The notes under the pieces are model-generated. The model searched no databases. It was not told the origin of the DNA and was given only the letters and a program-made list of their open reading frames with translations. A stretch of 54,473 nt of DNA from an uncultured Lachnospiraceae bacterium (GTDB taxonomy: Bacteria > Bacillota > Clostridia > Lachnospirales > Lachnospiraceae), in NCBI GenBank assembly GCA_948470905.1, contig CAOKQK010000013.1:1-54473 (forward strand). Reading direction: 5' to 3'. Both the position numbers and the translations under genes were made by a program. This document shows positions 26,750 to 35,380 of the stretch, one piece after another. Positions within the stretch are counted from its first letter, which is position 1, and the number at the start of each line of letters is the position of its first letter.

Positions 26750-26956
26750 ATGCCCTCCTTTCAACCGAACAGACCCCCGCCATCATCACTGCATCCTACC
26801 TCTTTCAGTATACCCTATCCGCTGCAAAAAGTAAAGAAGAACGTCGCTGCGCCCGGCATTCCGGGTACCTTCCCGCCGCAGTTTCAGCGCCCCTGCCGCG
26901 ACGCCAAAAACGCGGGTGGTTCCTGCAGATCACCGGACAGATAATATCCAGGACCA

Positions 26957-27814
26957 TTATTCGGCAATATGCCCAAACAGCGCCAGCGGTCCCGCCAGCA
27001 CCTCCCTGGCCACATAGAGCGACCGGTCCTGCCTGGTCTCCATATTCCACTTTACAAGGGATATGGCCCCATTCTGAATCTCCAGACAGGTGATACAGCT
27101 CGGATGCACACAGCTGCCGGTGTTAAAATACCGTGTCTGCGCATCGCCCAGCATGGGTCGGTGGGTGTGCCCCGTGACCAGATAGCAGTTTTTCTTTACC
27201 GCCCAGGCGGAAAGCCGCCTTTCGCTGCGCTGTCTGTGCCTGTAATTCTTGGCGGCGCTGGTGGGGTCAAGAACGCCCATCTGCTCCAAAGGCTTCCAGA
27301 GATAGCGCACCAAAAAGCGTGACAGCTTCCAGAAGGTAGAATTGAGGATATCCGCCTGATGCCCATGGGTAAGGTACAATTCAAGGCAGCCGGCCCTCCC
27401 TGGCGCCTGCTGCGCGGTAGGACAGATTTTGAGCACAATCCCCTCGTAATGAGGGAATTCCCGGCTATTTTTCATGACGTGGTCATGATTTCCGTAAATC
27501 ATATAGAGCCTGTTTTCCTTCTGAAAAAGGGAGAGCAGCCAGAAAACATTGCTGTGGATTTCCCTGATTGCCGCCAGGCTGCGGTTCTCCCAAAGCTCCT
27601 CTCCATCGCCCAGCTCAATGTAGGTGAAGCCGTTTGTATAATAATAGCGCAGCGCGGCAAAGTACAAATGCTGGTTTTTCAAGAAATTGTCGTTTGCGTT
27701 TCCCACTCCCCGATGGCAGTCGCTGATCAGCACAATCCTTGAGTGCGGGTACAGCGCCAGCACCGGCGCGTTGCGGAAGCTTTTGTCCAGTCTTCTCTCA
27801 CAGCCTGTTTTCAT
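26957..27814 (-). CDS. Calcineurin-like metallophosphoesterase
   Basis: A 285-residue cytosolic phosphoesterase. The metal-ligand blocks are in order: ISDCHRG (D-x-H, here DCH), ELGDGEELW (GD), MIYGNHDHV (GNHD), YLTHGHQAD (H region) and VTGHTHRPML (GHTH). This is the full dinuclear-metal pattern, so it should be active. The natural substrate is unknown; relatives act on UDP-sugar lipids, nucleotides or nucleic acids. GGAG precedes the ATG. It is upstream of the HtrA-like gene and follows the DUF4474 gene on the same strand with a 88-base gap. Confidence 0.92.
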   Translation of the reverse strand: MKTGCERRLDKSFRNAPVLALYPHSRIVLISDCHRGVGNANDNFLKNQHLYFAALRYYYTNGFTYIELGDGEELWENRSLAAIREIHSNVFWLLSLFQKENRLYMIYGNHDHVMKNSREFPHYEGIVLKICPTAQQAPGRAGCLELYLTHGHQADILNSTFWKLSRFLVRYLWKPLEQMGVLDPTSAAKNYRHRQRSERRLSAWAVKKNCYLVTGHTHRPMLGDAQTRYFNTGSCVHPSCITCLEIQNGAISLVKWNMETRQDRSLYVAREVLAGPLALFGHIAE

Positions 27815-27902
27815 GGCATACTCCTTTTATACCTGCTTAAAAATCACTTTTTGCTAATCGCCTTTGAGCAAGACGCCTTCACAGGTCTTTGTCCCGTTTC
27901 AG

Positions 27903-28811
27903 CTATCTGCACCTGCGGCAGCACTTTTTGCAGCACTTCCTGCGCTTCTTATTCCGGAATATACGCCGGAAGAAGGACGGCAGGCAGTAATACAGGCAGA
28001 GCAGCCGGTCCATGCTGGACTCAAAGGGCTTTGTCACCCATAGGAACATACGGCAGGAAAGCCTGTTTTTCCACTGGGCAAAGCGGCAGACTATCCTCCG
28101 CCATAAAGAACCCGCGCTGGAAGTACAGCCTTTAAAGAATATCTGCACCTGAGTCCCGCAGATGTTGAATCCTGCATCTGTCTGTGCGTTAAGAGCATTC
28201 ACAAATGCGCTTGCCATATGGCAGTCAGGGAATGATATACATGCCTTGACCTCCAGGTCACAGGGCTCGCTGTAGCAGCCCATACGAAAGGCTGTCATCC
28301 ACCACTGCCTCCTGTGCAGGTGGGCGCATTGGTTCTTCCCCTGATAAAGCCGCACGGACATGGGCAGCATCTCCGCGTTATCCACGCTTCGGAACAGAGT
28401 CCTTTTCCTGTTGATCTCAGCAACCAGGGAATCCGCCTTATAGACGCCGACTTCACAGCCCAGGTTAATGCCGTACTGCCCCTTCCACAGTTCGATCATC
28501 CAGGTTCTGCCTCCGTAATCAAAATATACCGGCAGACAGTCAAATACCATGCTGAAATACGGAGCATAGCGGTCATAGAGTGCCGTATAGCCAAAGGCTC
28601 GCTGAGGCGCATCCACTACAGTGGAAAAGACATCCTGCTGCGGCACATAGCAATAGCCAAAAGGCTTTATAAGGCCGTCCAGGGTGGTCAGCTTTTCCTC
28701 ACAGGTCATGGCGCAAAGCTTTTTGCGTGCCCTCTTTTTGCGGAATGCAATAAAAGAGAAGCCAAACACAAATACGACCAGAAACAATAAAAATCCTGCA
28801 ATAAAATACAT
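27903..28811 (-). CDS. DUF4474-type membrane protein with Cys/Lys-rich tail
   Basis: A 302-residue protein with one N-terminal transmembrane helix (residues 3-24), a positive stop-transfer RKKRARKK and a large cytosolic part. The core stretches GLIKPFGYCYVPQQDVFSTVVDAPQRAFGY, MVFDCLPVYFDY and WMIELWKGQYGINLGCEVGVY are as I remember for DUF4474, whose function is unknown. The last 17 residues are almost only Lys, Arg and Cys (RRKCCKKCCRRCR), a possible metal- or nucleic-acid-binding tail or a membrane-adjacent cluster. GAAA-type ribosome site AGGAAA precedes the ATG. It heads the minus-strand group down to rlmD. Confidence 0.75.
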   Translation of the reverse strand: MYFIAGFLLFLVVFVFGFSFIAFRKKRARKKLCAMTCEEKLTTLDGLIKPFGYCYVPQQDVFSTVVDAPQRAFGYTALYDRYAPYFSMVFDCLPVYFDYGGRTWMIELWKGQYGINLGCEVGVYKADSLVAEINRKRTLFRSVDNAEMLPMSVRLYQGKNQCAHLHRRQWWMTAFRMGCYSEPCDLEVKACISFPDCHMASAFVNALNAQTDAGFNICGTQVQIFFKGCTSSAGSLWRRIVCRFAQWKNRLSCRMFLWVTKPFESSMDRLLCLYYCLPSFFRRIFRNKKRRKCCKKCCRRCR

Positions 28812-28934
28812 TGTCTTTTTCCTGTTTCCTTTATTTCCTATTTTTTTATCATATTATGCAAAAAGCGACTTTATTGTTCATACAATGTTTTATTAGGGAA
28901 ACATCTCGCATTTTTCCGGAATCCATGGTAAAAT

Positions 28935-28961
28935 GTTGACACAGAAGGGGCTTGTGTCAAC
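28935..28961. promoter_or_regulatory. Inverted repeat upstream of mutS2
   Basis: GTTGACACA (28935-28943) and TGTGTCAAC (28953-28961) are perfect 9-base arms with a 9-base loop. The left arm contains a TTGACA-like -35 hexamer, so a protein could cover a promoter. The 360-base gap also contains a 57-codon plus-strand open frame (29028-29201) overlapping the start of mutS2, with only a weak ribosome site; I do not call it a gene. Confidence 0.45.
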
Positions 28962-29172
28962 TTCTGAATTCCATGCGCGCTGATACACGCAATATCATGG
29001 TAAAATATTTTCAAAGGGCTGAGCCAAATGAGTAAAGCGAAAAAGATGCGGGACATCCTGGAAAACCGCAGTTTTTTGGCTCTGCCCGGAGCAGGTGCAG
29101 GTTCTTTGCTCTCTCCCCCGGAACATGCACGGCATTTAACAAAGCCGCAGGCGCGGCAGAATGGAAGGTATT

Positions 29173-31557
29173 ATGAATCAAAAAGTATTAAAAACCCTTG
29201 AATATAACAAAATCATTGACATGCTCACAGAGAAGGCGGACTCTGAACCGGGCAGAAAGCTGTGCCGGGAACTCACCCCCTCCACAGACCTGAAAGAGAT
29301 CCGTGAGAACCAGCGGCAGACAGCGGATGCCCTGAACCGCCTCTTTGCGTCGGGAAGCACCTCCTTTGGCAGCAACAGGGATATCGGCTTCTCCATCAAG
29401 TCGCTGGAGATCGGCAGCACTCTCTCCATCCTGGAACTGCTGAACATCGCGTCCATGCTGGACAATGTCTCCCGCATCAAGTCCTATGGCAAAAAGGCAA
29501 GGGAGGATGCGCCGGAGGATTCCCTGGACGGATATTTTGAGGGACTGACCCCCCTGACACAGCTTGCAAACGAGATCAACCGCTGTATTCTGTCGGAGGA
29601 GGAGATTGCAGATGACGCAAGCCCCAAATTAAAGAGCATACGCCGCTCCATGATACAGGCCAACGAAAAGATACACACCCAGCTGACCAACATGTTAAGC
29701 GGCGCCTACCGCACCTATCTGCAGGATGCGGTCATCACCATGCGGAACAACCGCTACTGCATCCCTGTGAAAGCAGAATATAAGGGACAGGTAAACGGCA
29801 TGGTCCACGACCAGTCCGCCACAGGCTCCACTTATTTCATCGAGCCTTCCGCCGTGGTGGACCTGAACAATCGCCTGCGGGAGCTGGAGCTGGAAGAAAA
29901 GGAAGAAATCCAGGTAATCCTGGCCTCCCTCAGCGCCCAGGCAGGGGAGCACACCAAAGAGCTTGCAGACAATCAGAAAATCATGACTATGCTGGACTTT
30001 ATCTTTGCCAAGGCAGAGCTCGCCATGGACATGAACGCCACAGAACCGCTCTTTAACAGAAAGCAGTACATCAATATTCGCAAAGGGCGCCATCCTCTCC
30101 TGGACAAGAAGAAAGTGGTTCCCATAGACATCCACCTGGGCAGAGATTTTGACCTGCTGATCATAACCGGTCCCAACACCGGAGGCAAGACCGTGACTCT
30201 GAAAACCGTAGGGCTTTTCGCCCTTATGGGCCAGGCAGGGCTGCACATTCCGGCGCTGGACCGCTCGGAGCTGTCCATCTTTACGGAGGTGTACGCTGAT
30301 ATTGGGGATGAACAGAGCATCGAACAGAGCCTGTCCACATTTTCCTCTCATATGAAAAGCATTGTCCACATTCTGGCCCATGCGGACGCGGATTCCCTGT
30401 GCCTTTTTGATGAGCTGGGCGCGGGCACTGACCCCACGGAGGGCGCGGCACTGGCCATCGCCATCCTGAATTTCCTCCATGACAGAGGCATCCGCACCAT
30501 CGCTACCACTCATTACAGCGAGTTAAAGATATACGCTCTCTCCACCTCCTTTGTGGAGAATGCCTGCTGTGAATTCAGCGTGGAGACCCTGCAGCCCACT
30601 TACAGGCTGCTTATCGGCATACCGGGAAAGAGCAACGCCTTCGCCATCTCCTCCAAGCTGGGGCTTCCTGACGACATCATAAATGCCGCCAGAGAACAGA
30701 TTGGCAGTGAGGACAAAAGCTTTGAGGATGTCATCGCAGATCTGGAGCAGAGCCGTGTTACCATCGAGAAAGAGCAGCGGGAGATTGCAGAGTATAAAGA
30801 ACGAATCCACACCCTGCAGGAGCAGCTGCAGCACAAAAACGAAAAAATTGACCAGGCAAAAGACCGTATCTTGAGAGAAGCCAACGAGAAAGCCCGTGAA
30901 ATCCTGCAGGAAGCGAAAGATGTTGCCGACGAGACTATCCGTGATTTCAACAGGGCAAACAGCGGCACGGATATCAAAGAGCTTGAGAAAAAGCGCCAGA
31001 AGGTCCGGGACAAAATAACTGAAAAGAACGAGCGTCTGTCCGTAGGCGGAAGCCACAGGGAGCCCGAAAAGAAGGGAATCGACCCTGCCAAACTCAAAAA
31101 GGGCGACGCTGTAAAGATCGTCTCCATGGGACTCAAGGGAATCGTCAGCAGCCTGCCGGATTCCAAGGGCGCCTTGTTCGTCCAGTGCGGCATCATGCGC
31201 ACCCAGACGAATATAAAGGATCTGGTCTATATAAACGAGGACTCCGTCTCCTCCCCCGCCCCCCGGCGAAGCAGCAGCGGCACCAGCAGGCTCAAGATGT
31301 CCAAGACCCTGTCTATCTCGCCGGAGATCAACCTGCTGGGCAAGACCGTGGACGAGGCGATCTCCGCGCTGGACAAATATCTGGACGACGCTTACCTGGC
31401 CCACCTCTCCAGCATCAGGGTGGTACACGGCAAGGGCACAGGCGCCCTGAGAAGCGCGGTCCACAGCCATCTGAAACGGCTGAAATATGTGAAAGAATTC
31501 CGGCTGGGCGAATATGGGGAAGGGGACGCGGGAGTCACCATCGTCACATTTAAATAA
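29173..31557 (+). CDS. mutS2: Endonuclease MutS2
   Basis: A 794-residue MutS2 protein, a ribosome-rescue and recombination-suppressing ATPase of Firmicutes. The N-terminal part has the core and lever helices. The ATPase domain has Walker A GPNTGGKT (from residue 333), then LFDELGAGTDPTEGAALA (Walker B and signature) and TIATTHYSELK. A coiled coil (about 520-620) precedes a KOW-like segment (KKGDAVKIVSMGLKGIVSSLPD). The C-terminal Smr domain is complete, ending in SIRVVHGKGTGALRSAV. The start at ATG 29173 (GGAAGG upstream) is preferred over ATG 29161. Length is typical. It is alone on the plus strand before the two-component system. Confidence 0.97.
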   Translation: MNQKVLKTLEYNKIIDMLTEKADSEPGRKLCRELTPSTDLKEIRENQRQTADALNRLFASGSTSFGSNRDIGFSIKSLEIGSTLSILELLNIASMLDNVSRIKSYGKKAREDAPEDSLDGYFEGLTPLTQLANEINRCILSEEEIADDASPKLKSIRRSMIQANEKIHTQLTNMLSGAYRTYLQDAVITMRNNRYCIPVKAEYKGQVNGMVHDQSATGSTYFIEPSAVVDLNNRLRELELEEKEEIQVILASLSAQAGEHTKELADNQKIMTMLDFIFAKAELAMDMNATEPLFNRKQYINIRKGRHPLLDKKKVVPIDIHLGRDFDLLIITGPNTGGKTVTLKTVGLFALMGQAGLHIPALDRSELSIFTEVYADIGDEQSIEQSLSTFSSHMKSIVHILAHADADSLCLFDELGAGTDPTEGAALAIAILNFLHDRGIRTIATTHYSELKIYALSTSFVENACCEFSVETLQPTYRLLIGIPGKSNAFAISSKLGLPDDIINAAREQIGSEDKSFEDVIADLEQSRVTIEKEQREIAEYKERIHTLQEQLQHKNEKIDQAKDRILREANEKAREILQEAKDVADETIRDFNRANSGTDIKELEKKRQKVRDKITEKNERLSVGGSHREPEKKGIDPAKLKKGDAVKIVSMGLKGIVSSLPDSKGALFVQCGIMRTQTNIKDLVYINEDSVSSPAPRRSSSGTSRLKMSKTLSISPEINLLGKTVDEAISALDKYLDDAYLAHLSSIRVVHGKGTGALRSAVHSHLKRLKYVKEFRLGEYGEGDAGVTIVTFK

Positions 31558-31666
31558 CCATAACAATATCCCTATTGCCAAAATATTGATCTGTGCAAAG
31601 AATGGGGAACCAGTACTGTGCAGATGACGCCCCCGCAACAGCAAAACGCACGGAATGGAGATTAAA

Positions 31667-32371
31667 ATGGTAAACAAACAGAAAGTCCTGATCGTGGACG
31701 ACGACAACAACATAGCAGAATTGATCTCTCTCTATTTCACCAAGGAATGTTACGAGACCATGATTATCAACGACGGAGAATCCGTCATGCCGGCGATGAA
31801 AAGCTTCGCCCCAAACCTGATACTGCTGGACATCATGCTTCCCGGCATGGACGGCTATCAGGTCTGCCGGGAACTGCGGGCAAAATATTCCGTGCCTGTT
31901 ATCATGCTGTCCGCAAAGGGCGAGGTCTTCGACAAGGTGCTGGGACTGGAGCTGGGGGCTGACGACTATATTGAGAAGCCCTTTGACTCCAAGGAGCTGG
32001 TGGCACGCGCCAAAGCTGTGCTGCGCCGTTACAAGCCCACTGGCAGCACTCCCCAGTCGTCCAGGGATAAATGTGTGGAATATCCTGACCTGTCCATCAA
32101 CCTGACCAATTACTCCGTGGTATATATGGGCAGGACCATAGACATGCCCCCCAAAGAGCTGGAGCTCCTCTATTTTCTCGCCTCATCTCCCAACCATGTT
32201 TTTACCAGGGAGCAGCTGCTGGACCAGCTCTGGGGTTATGAATATATTGGTGACACCCGCACCGTGGATGTACACATCAAACGGCTCCGTGAGAAGATCA
32301 AGGATCATGCGGGCTGGAAAATATCGACCATATGGGGGATCGGCTACAAATTCGAGGTGCGCAGTCCATGA
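31667..32371 (+). CDS. Response regulator, OmpR/PhoB family
   Basis: A 234-residue regulator. The receiver domain has acidic DDD at 11-13, phosphoacceptor Asp55 in LILLDIMLPGMDGYQ, the switch Ser82 (LSAKG) and Lys104 (EKPF). The C-terminal winged helix (about 140-232) has PPKELELLYFLASSPNHVFTREQLLDQLWG and the recognition part TVDVHIKRLREKI. ATG 31667 is preferred because GGAG lies seven bases upstream. Its stop overlaps the start of the histidine kinase gene (ATGA), which implies translational coupling. The next genes (kinase, cellulase lipoprotein) are in line, so the system may control them. Confidence 0.96.
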   Translation: MVNKQKVLIVDDDNNIAELISLYFTKECYETMIINDGESVMPAMKSFAPNLILLDIMLPGMDGYQVCRELRAKYSVPVIMLSAKGEVFDKVLGLELGADDYIEKPFDSKELVARAKAVLRRYKPTGSTPQSSRDKCVEYPDLSINLTNYSVVYMGRTIDMPPKELELLYFLASSPNHVFTREQLLDQLWGYEYIGDTRTVDVHIKRLREKIKDHAGWKISTIWGIGYKFEVRSP

Positions 32372-33795
32372 AAAAGACCCTGTATCTGAAGTTTGTGCTG
32401 GCGTACTTTATATTTGGCGTATTCAGCTTCATTGCCGTCTCCGTCTTTGTGCCCGGCATGACAAAGGAACAGCTGGTGCGCGAAAAAGTGGAAGACCTCT
32501 ATTCGGAGGCTGTCCTGATCGCAGATACCTACGCCACCGGACTGTATACCAGCGAAACAGACCTGGAAACAGTGAAAGGGCAGCTTGACGCCCTCTCCCT
32601 CTACATGAACACCATCATCCGCATTATCAACCCCTCCGGGCGCCTGGTCCTGGATACCAGCGCTCCCATCAACGTGGAGGATGTGGTCATCATCAAAGAT
32701 TTCGACCCTACTGTCACCAGCGGTTCCTTCTATGTGGCTGACAACTTCTTTGGAAGCTTTGACTCGGATGTACTCAGCGTCCTGGCGCCCATTACTTCCA
32801 ACTATATGGTAAAAGGCTATGTGGTCATCCACTACCGTATGTCGGACATCCAGGAATCCTGCAACGGGCTGCTGAGCATCTCATATATTACAATGGTAGT
32901 ACTGTTCCTGCTGTCCCTGATCATCCTGATATTTTTTACGGAGCTGGTGTATGTGCCGATCAGAAAGATCACCTATGCCACAGAGCAGTACGCCTCCGGC
33001 AACATGCACTATCAATTCCAGGTGGAGAGCGAGGACGAAATCGGATACCTGGCGGGCTGTCTGAACTATATGGCGAGCCAGATTGCCGGCGCAGAGGATG
33101 ACCAGAAAAAGTTTGTGGCAAATATTTCCCATGATTTCCGTTCTCCCCTGACCTCCATCCGGGGCTACCTGGACGCCATGATAGACGGCACCATCCCTCC
33201 GGAAATGCACGAAAAATACCTGAATATCTTATTGAATGAAACAGAGCGGCTGACAAAGCTTACCAACAGCCTGCTCACCCTGAACAACCTGAACACAAAG
33301 GGGATGCTCCTGGACAGGACGGACTTTGAACTCAATGGTGTCATACGCGGCACTGCCGCCTCCTTTGAAGGCACCTGCAGGCAGAAAGCCATTGCCATTG
33401 AGCTGATACTTACCGATGATGAAATGTACGTCAACGCGGATATGGGCAAGATCCAGCGCGTCCTGTACAACCTCCTGGATAACGCCATCAAGTTCAGCCC
33501 CCACAACTCCGTGATCAAGGTGGAAACCTCCGTGAAAAAAAACAAGCTGTTCACCTCCGTCAAGGACAGCGGCATCGGCATCCCCAAGGAGGACCTGAAA
33601 CTGATCTGGGACAGATTCTACAAATCCGACATCTCCCGCGGCAAAGACAAGAAGGGCACAGGGCTGGGCCTTTCCATTGTAAAGGAGATCATCAACAGCC
33701 ACGAAGAACATATCAACGTGATCAGCACAGAGGGAGCGGGAAGCGAATTCATCTTCTCCCTGCCCCTGTCAGACAGAGATGAGGAGAATGATTAA
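32368..33795 (+). CDS. Sensor histidine kinase
   Basis: A 475-residue membrane kinase. It has a transmembrane helix at about 8-30, an external sensor of about 140 residues, a second helix at about 170-192 and a HAMP linker (VYVPIRKITYATEQYASGN). The HisKA box FVANISHDFRSPLTSIRG has phospho-His255. The ATPase domain has an N box (LYNLLDNAIKFSPHNS), a G1 box (VKDSGIGIPKEDLKLIWDRFYKSD) and a G2 box (KGTGLGLSIVKEII). The start overlaps the response regulator stop by ATGA. The sensed signal is unknown. The stop is five bases before the likely start of the GH5 gene, suggesting a three-gene operon. Confidence 0.96.
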   Translation: MKKTLYLKFVLAYFIFGVFSFIAVSVFVPGMTKEQLVREKVEDLYSEAVLIADTYATGLYTSETDLETVKGQLDALSLYMNTIIRIINPSGRLVLDTSAPINVEDVVIIKDFDPTVTSGSFYVADNFFGSFDSDVLSVLAPITSNYMVKGYVVIHYRMSDIQESCNGLLSISYITMVVLFLLSLIILIFFTELVYVPIRKITYATEQYASGNMHYQFQVESEDEIGYLAGCLNYMASQIAGAEDDQKKFVANISHDFRSPLTSIRGYLDAMIDGTIPPEMHEKYLNILLNETERLTKLTNSLLTLNNLNTKGMLLDRTDFELNGVIRGTAASFEGTCRQKAIAIELILTDDEMYVNADMGKIQRVLYNLLDNAIKFSPHNSVIKVETSVKKNKLFTSVKDSGIGIPKEDLKLIWDRFYKSDISRGKDKKGTGLGLSIVKEIINSHEEHINVISTEGAGSEFIFSLPLSDRDEEND

Positions 33796-33799
33796 TGCC

Positions 33800-35260
33800 A
33801 TGACTACAAAGATTATGATGACCAAGAAGAAAAAAGCCTTAGCGCTGGCAGGAATCCTGGCACTTTTGCTGACGGGATGCGGGCAGCCGGACCACCCAGA
33901 TACCGCCGCATTGTCTGGAGCAAATGCCACAGAGGCGCCATCCGATACCACAGGGCAGCCTGATACGGCAACGCAGAAGCCGACGGCTGCTCCTTCGGCA
34001 ATTCCTGATGCAACTCCAACGGCAGCTCCCGGTTCGACGGCGGCACCAACTGCTGCTCCAACGGCAGTTCCCACTCCGACAGAGGCTCCTGCTTCGGTGG
34101 CGGCACCAACTGCTGCGCCAACAGCAGCTCCCACTCCGACGGCGGTTCCCACTCCCGCCCCCACAGCGGCTCCTGCTCCGACGGCGACTCCCGCTGCAGC
34201 AGTACCTACCGAAGCTCCTACCGCAGTTCCCACTGCTGCACCAACAGCAGCTCCCACTCCGACGGCGGTTCCCACTCCCGCCCCCACAGCGGCTCCTGCT
34301 CCGACGGCGGCTCCCACTCCTACCCCCACGGCGGCTCCTGATGCAGCGTCCTCCTTCCTGAGCACACATGGCGCGCTCGCCGTAAACGGCACAGACCTGG
34401 TGGATCAGAACGGAGAAAAGATACAGCTCTACGGCATATCCACTCATGGGCTGGCATGGTTTCCCCAGTATGTAAATGAGGATGCCTTCCGTACCCTGCA
34501 TGAGGACTGGAAGATCAACTGCGTCCGTCTCGCCCTGTACACTGACGAATACGGCGGTTACAGCAGCGGCGGGGACAAGGAAAATTTAAAGAACCTGATC
34601 CGGAACGGCATTGCATACGCTACTGGCCAGGACATGTATGTGATCGTGGACTGGCATGTGCTCAACGACAGGGATCCCGGCGTCCATAAGGCAGACGCAG
34701 TTGCCTTTTTTGATGAAATGGTGTCTGAATATGCCGATTACACAAATATTATATATGAGATATGTAATGAGCCCAACGGCTATGCCACATGGGACAGCGT
34801 GAAAAGCTATGCCAACGAGGTGATCCCCGTCATCCGCGCCCACGATGAGGACGCCGTAATCCTGGTTGGCTCCCCTACCTGGAGCCAGGATATCGACAAA
34901 GCCGCGGCTGCTCCCCTGGACTTTGACAATATCATGTACACCCTGCACTTCTATGCGGACACCCATCGGGACGACCTGCGCAGCCGCCTGGAGAACTGTG
35001 TAAGCAATGGGCTTCCTGTATTTATCAGCGAATTCGGCACCTGCGACGCCTCCGGCAACGGTTCCAACAACTTCGACCAGACCTCCAAATGGCTGGAACT
35101 GATCGAGAAGTATAACCTGAGCTTTTTCAATTGGAGCCTGTCCAACAAAGCGGAAACCAGCAGCCTTATCTCATCCTCCTGCGCCAAGACGGCAGACTGG
35201 ACGGAAGACGAACTCAGCGAGTCCGGAAAATGGCTGCGAAATTACTTCCGGAACAAATAA
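33800..35260 (+). CDS. GH5 family cellulase, lipoprotein with long Ala/Pro/Thr linker
   Basis: A 486-residue surface glycoside hydrolase. Lipobox LLTGC gives lipid Cys27 if translation starts at ATG 33800; starts at 33779 or 33788 are also possible. Residues 40-185 are an extended Ala-Pro-Thr linker with an exact 69-base DNA repeat. The GH5 barrel spans about 195-480 and shows INCVRLALY, YVIVDWH, IIYEICNEPNG (acid/base Glu324), YTLHFYADTH and VFISEFGT (nucleophile Glu411). It should hydrolyse beta-1,4-glucan or a related glucan at the surface. Its start lies directly behind the histidine kinase stop, so it is probably in the two-component operon, an unusual close pairing. Confidence 0.93.
   Translation: MTTKIMMTKKKKALALAGILALLLTGCGQPDHPDTAALSGANATEAPSDTTGQPDTATQKPTAAPSAIPDATPTAAPGSTAAPTAAPTAVPTPTEAPASVAAPTAAPTAAPTPTAVPTPAPTAAPAPTATPAAAVPTEAPTAVPTAAPTAAPTPTAVPTPAPTAAPAPTAAPTPTPTAAPDAASSFLSTHGALAVNGTDLVDQNGEKIQLYGISTHGLAWFPQYVNEDAFRTLHEDWKINCVRLALYTDEYGGYSSGGDKENLKNLIRNGIAYATGQDMYVIVDWHVLNDRDPGVHKADAVAFFDEMVSEYADYTNIIYEICNEPNGYATWDSVKSYANEVIPVIRAHDEDAVILVGSPTWSQDIDKAAAAPLDFDNIMYTLHFYADTHRDDLRSRLENCVSNGLPVFISEFGTCDASGNGSNNFDQTSKWLELIEKYNLSFFNWSLSNKAETSSLISSSCAKTADWTEDELSESGKWLRNYFRNK
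34118..34309 (+). repeat. Exact 69-base tandem-type repeat in the GH5 linker
   Basis: Positions 34118-34186 and 34241-34309 are identical and 123 bases apart, both inside the Ala/Pro/Thr-coding linker. Shorter imperfect copies extend the low-complexity part from about 34000 to 34340. Such repeats can expand or contract and so change linker length. Confidence 0.9.
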
Positions 35261-35320
35261 TGGATTTCGCCGTTGCTTAATGCTTCCTAAAATGCTACAA
35301 TATCCCGTGAGTATGATGCA

Positions 35321-35346
35321 CCGCTGTTTATGCGCAATTACAGCGG
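35321..35346. promoter_or_regulatory. Inverted repeat upstream of the chemoreceptor gene
   Basis: CCGCTGT (35321-35327) and ACAGCGG (35340-35346) are perfect 7-base arms with a 12-base loop that itself contains TGCGCA. It ends 34 bases before the ATG, in the untranslated leader or an operator position. There is no T-run. Confidence 0.4.
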
Positions 35347-35380
35347 AGTCCGACAGTTTATTTTACGAAAGGGGCACTGA

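Noticed and set aside
29028-29201. 57-codon frame overlapping the mutS2 start
   Set aside because: Weak ribosome site and a Pro/Ala-rich product of no family; likely chance.
29695-31713. Two minus-strand frames (272 and 396 codons) opposite mutS2
   Set aside because: They are mirror frames of a clear MutS2 gene without own start signals.
34000-34340. Repeat block considered as CRISPR-like
   Set aside because: Units are coding, imperfect, without spacers of equal size, and lie in the linker of the GH5 gene.
33769-34392. Long minus-strand frame rich in Val/Gly/Ala opposite the GH5 linker
   Set aside because: It is a frame shadow of the Ala/Pro/Thr repeat DNA, with no ribosome site and no family resemblance.
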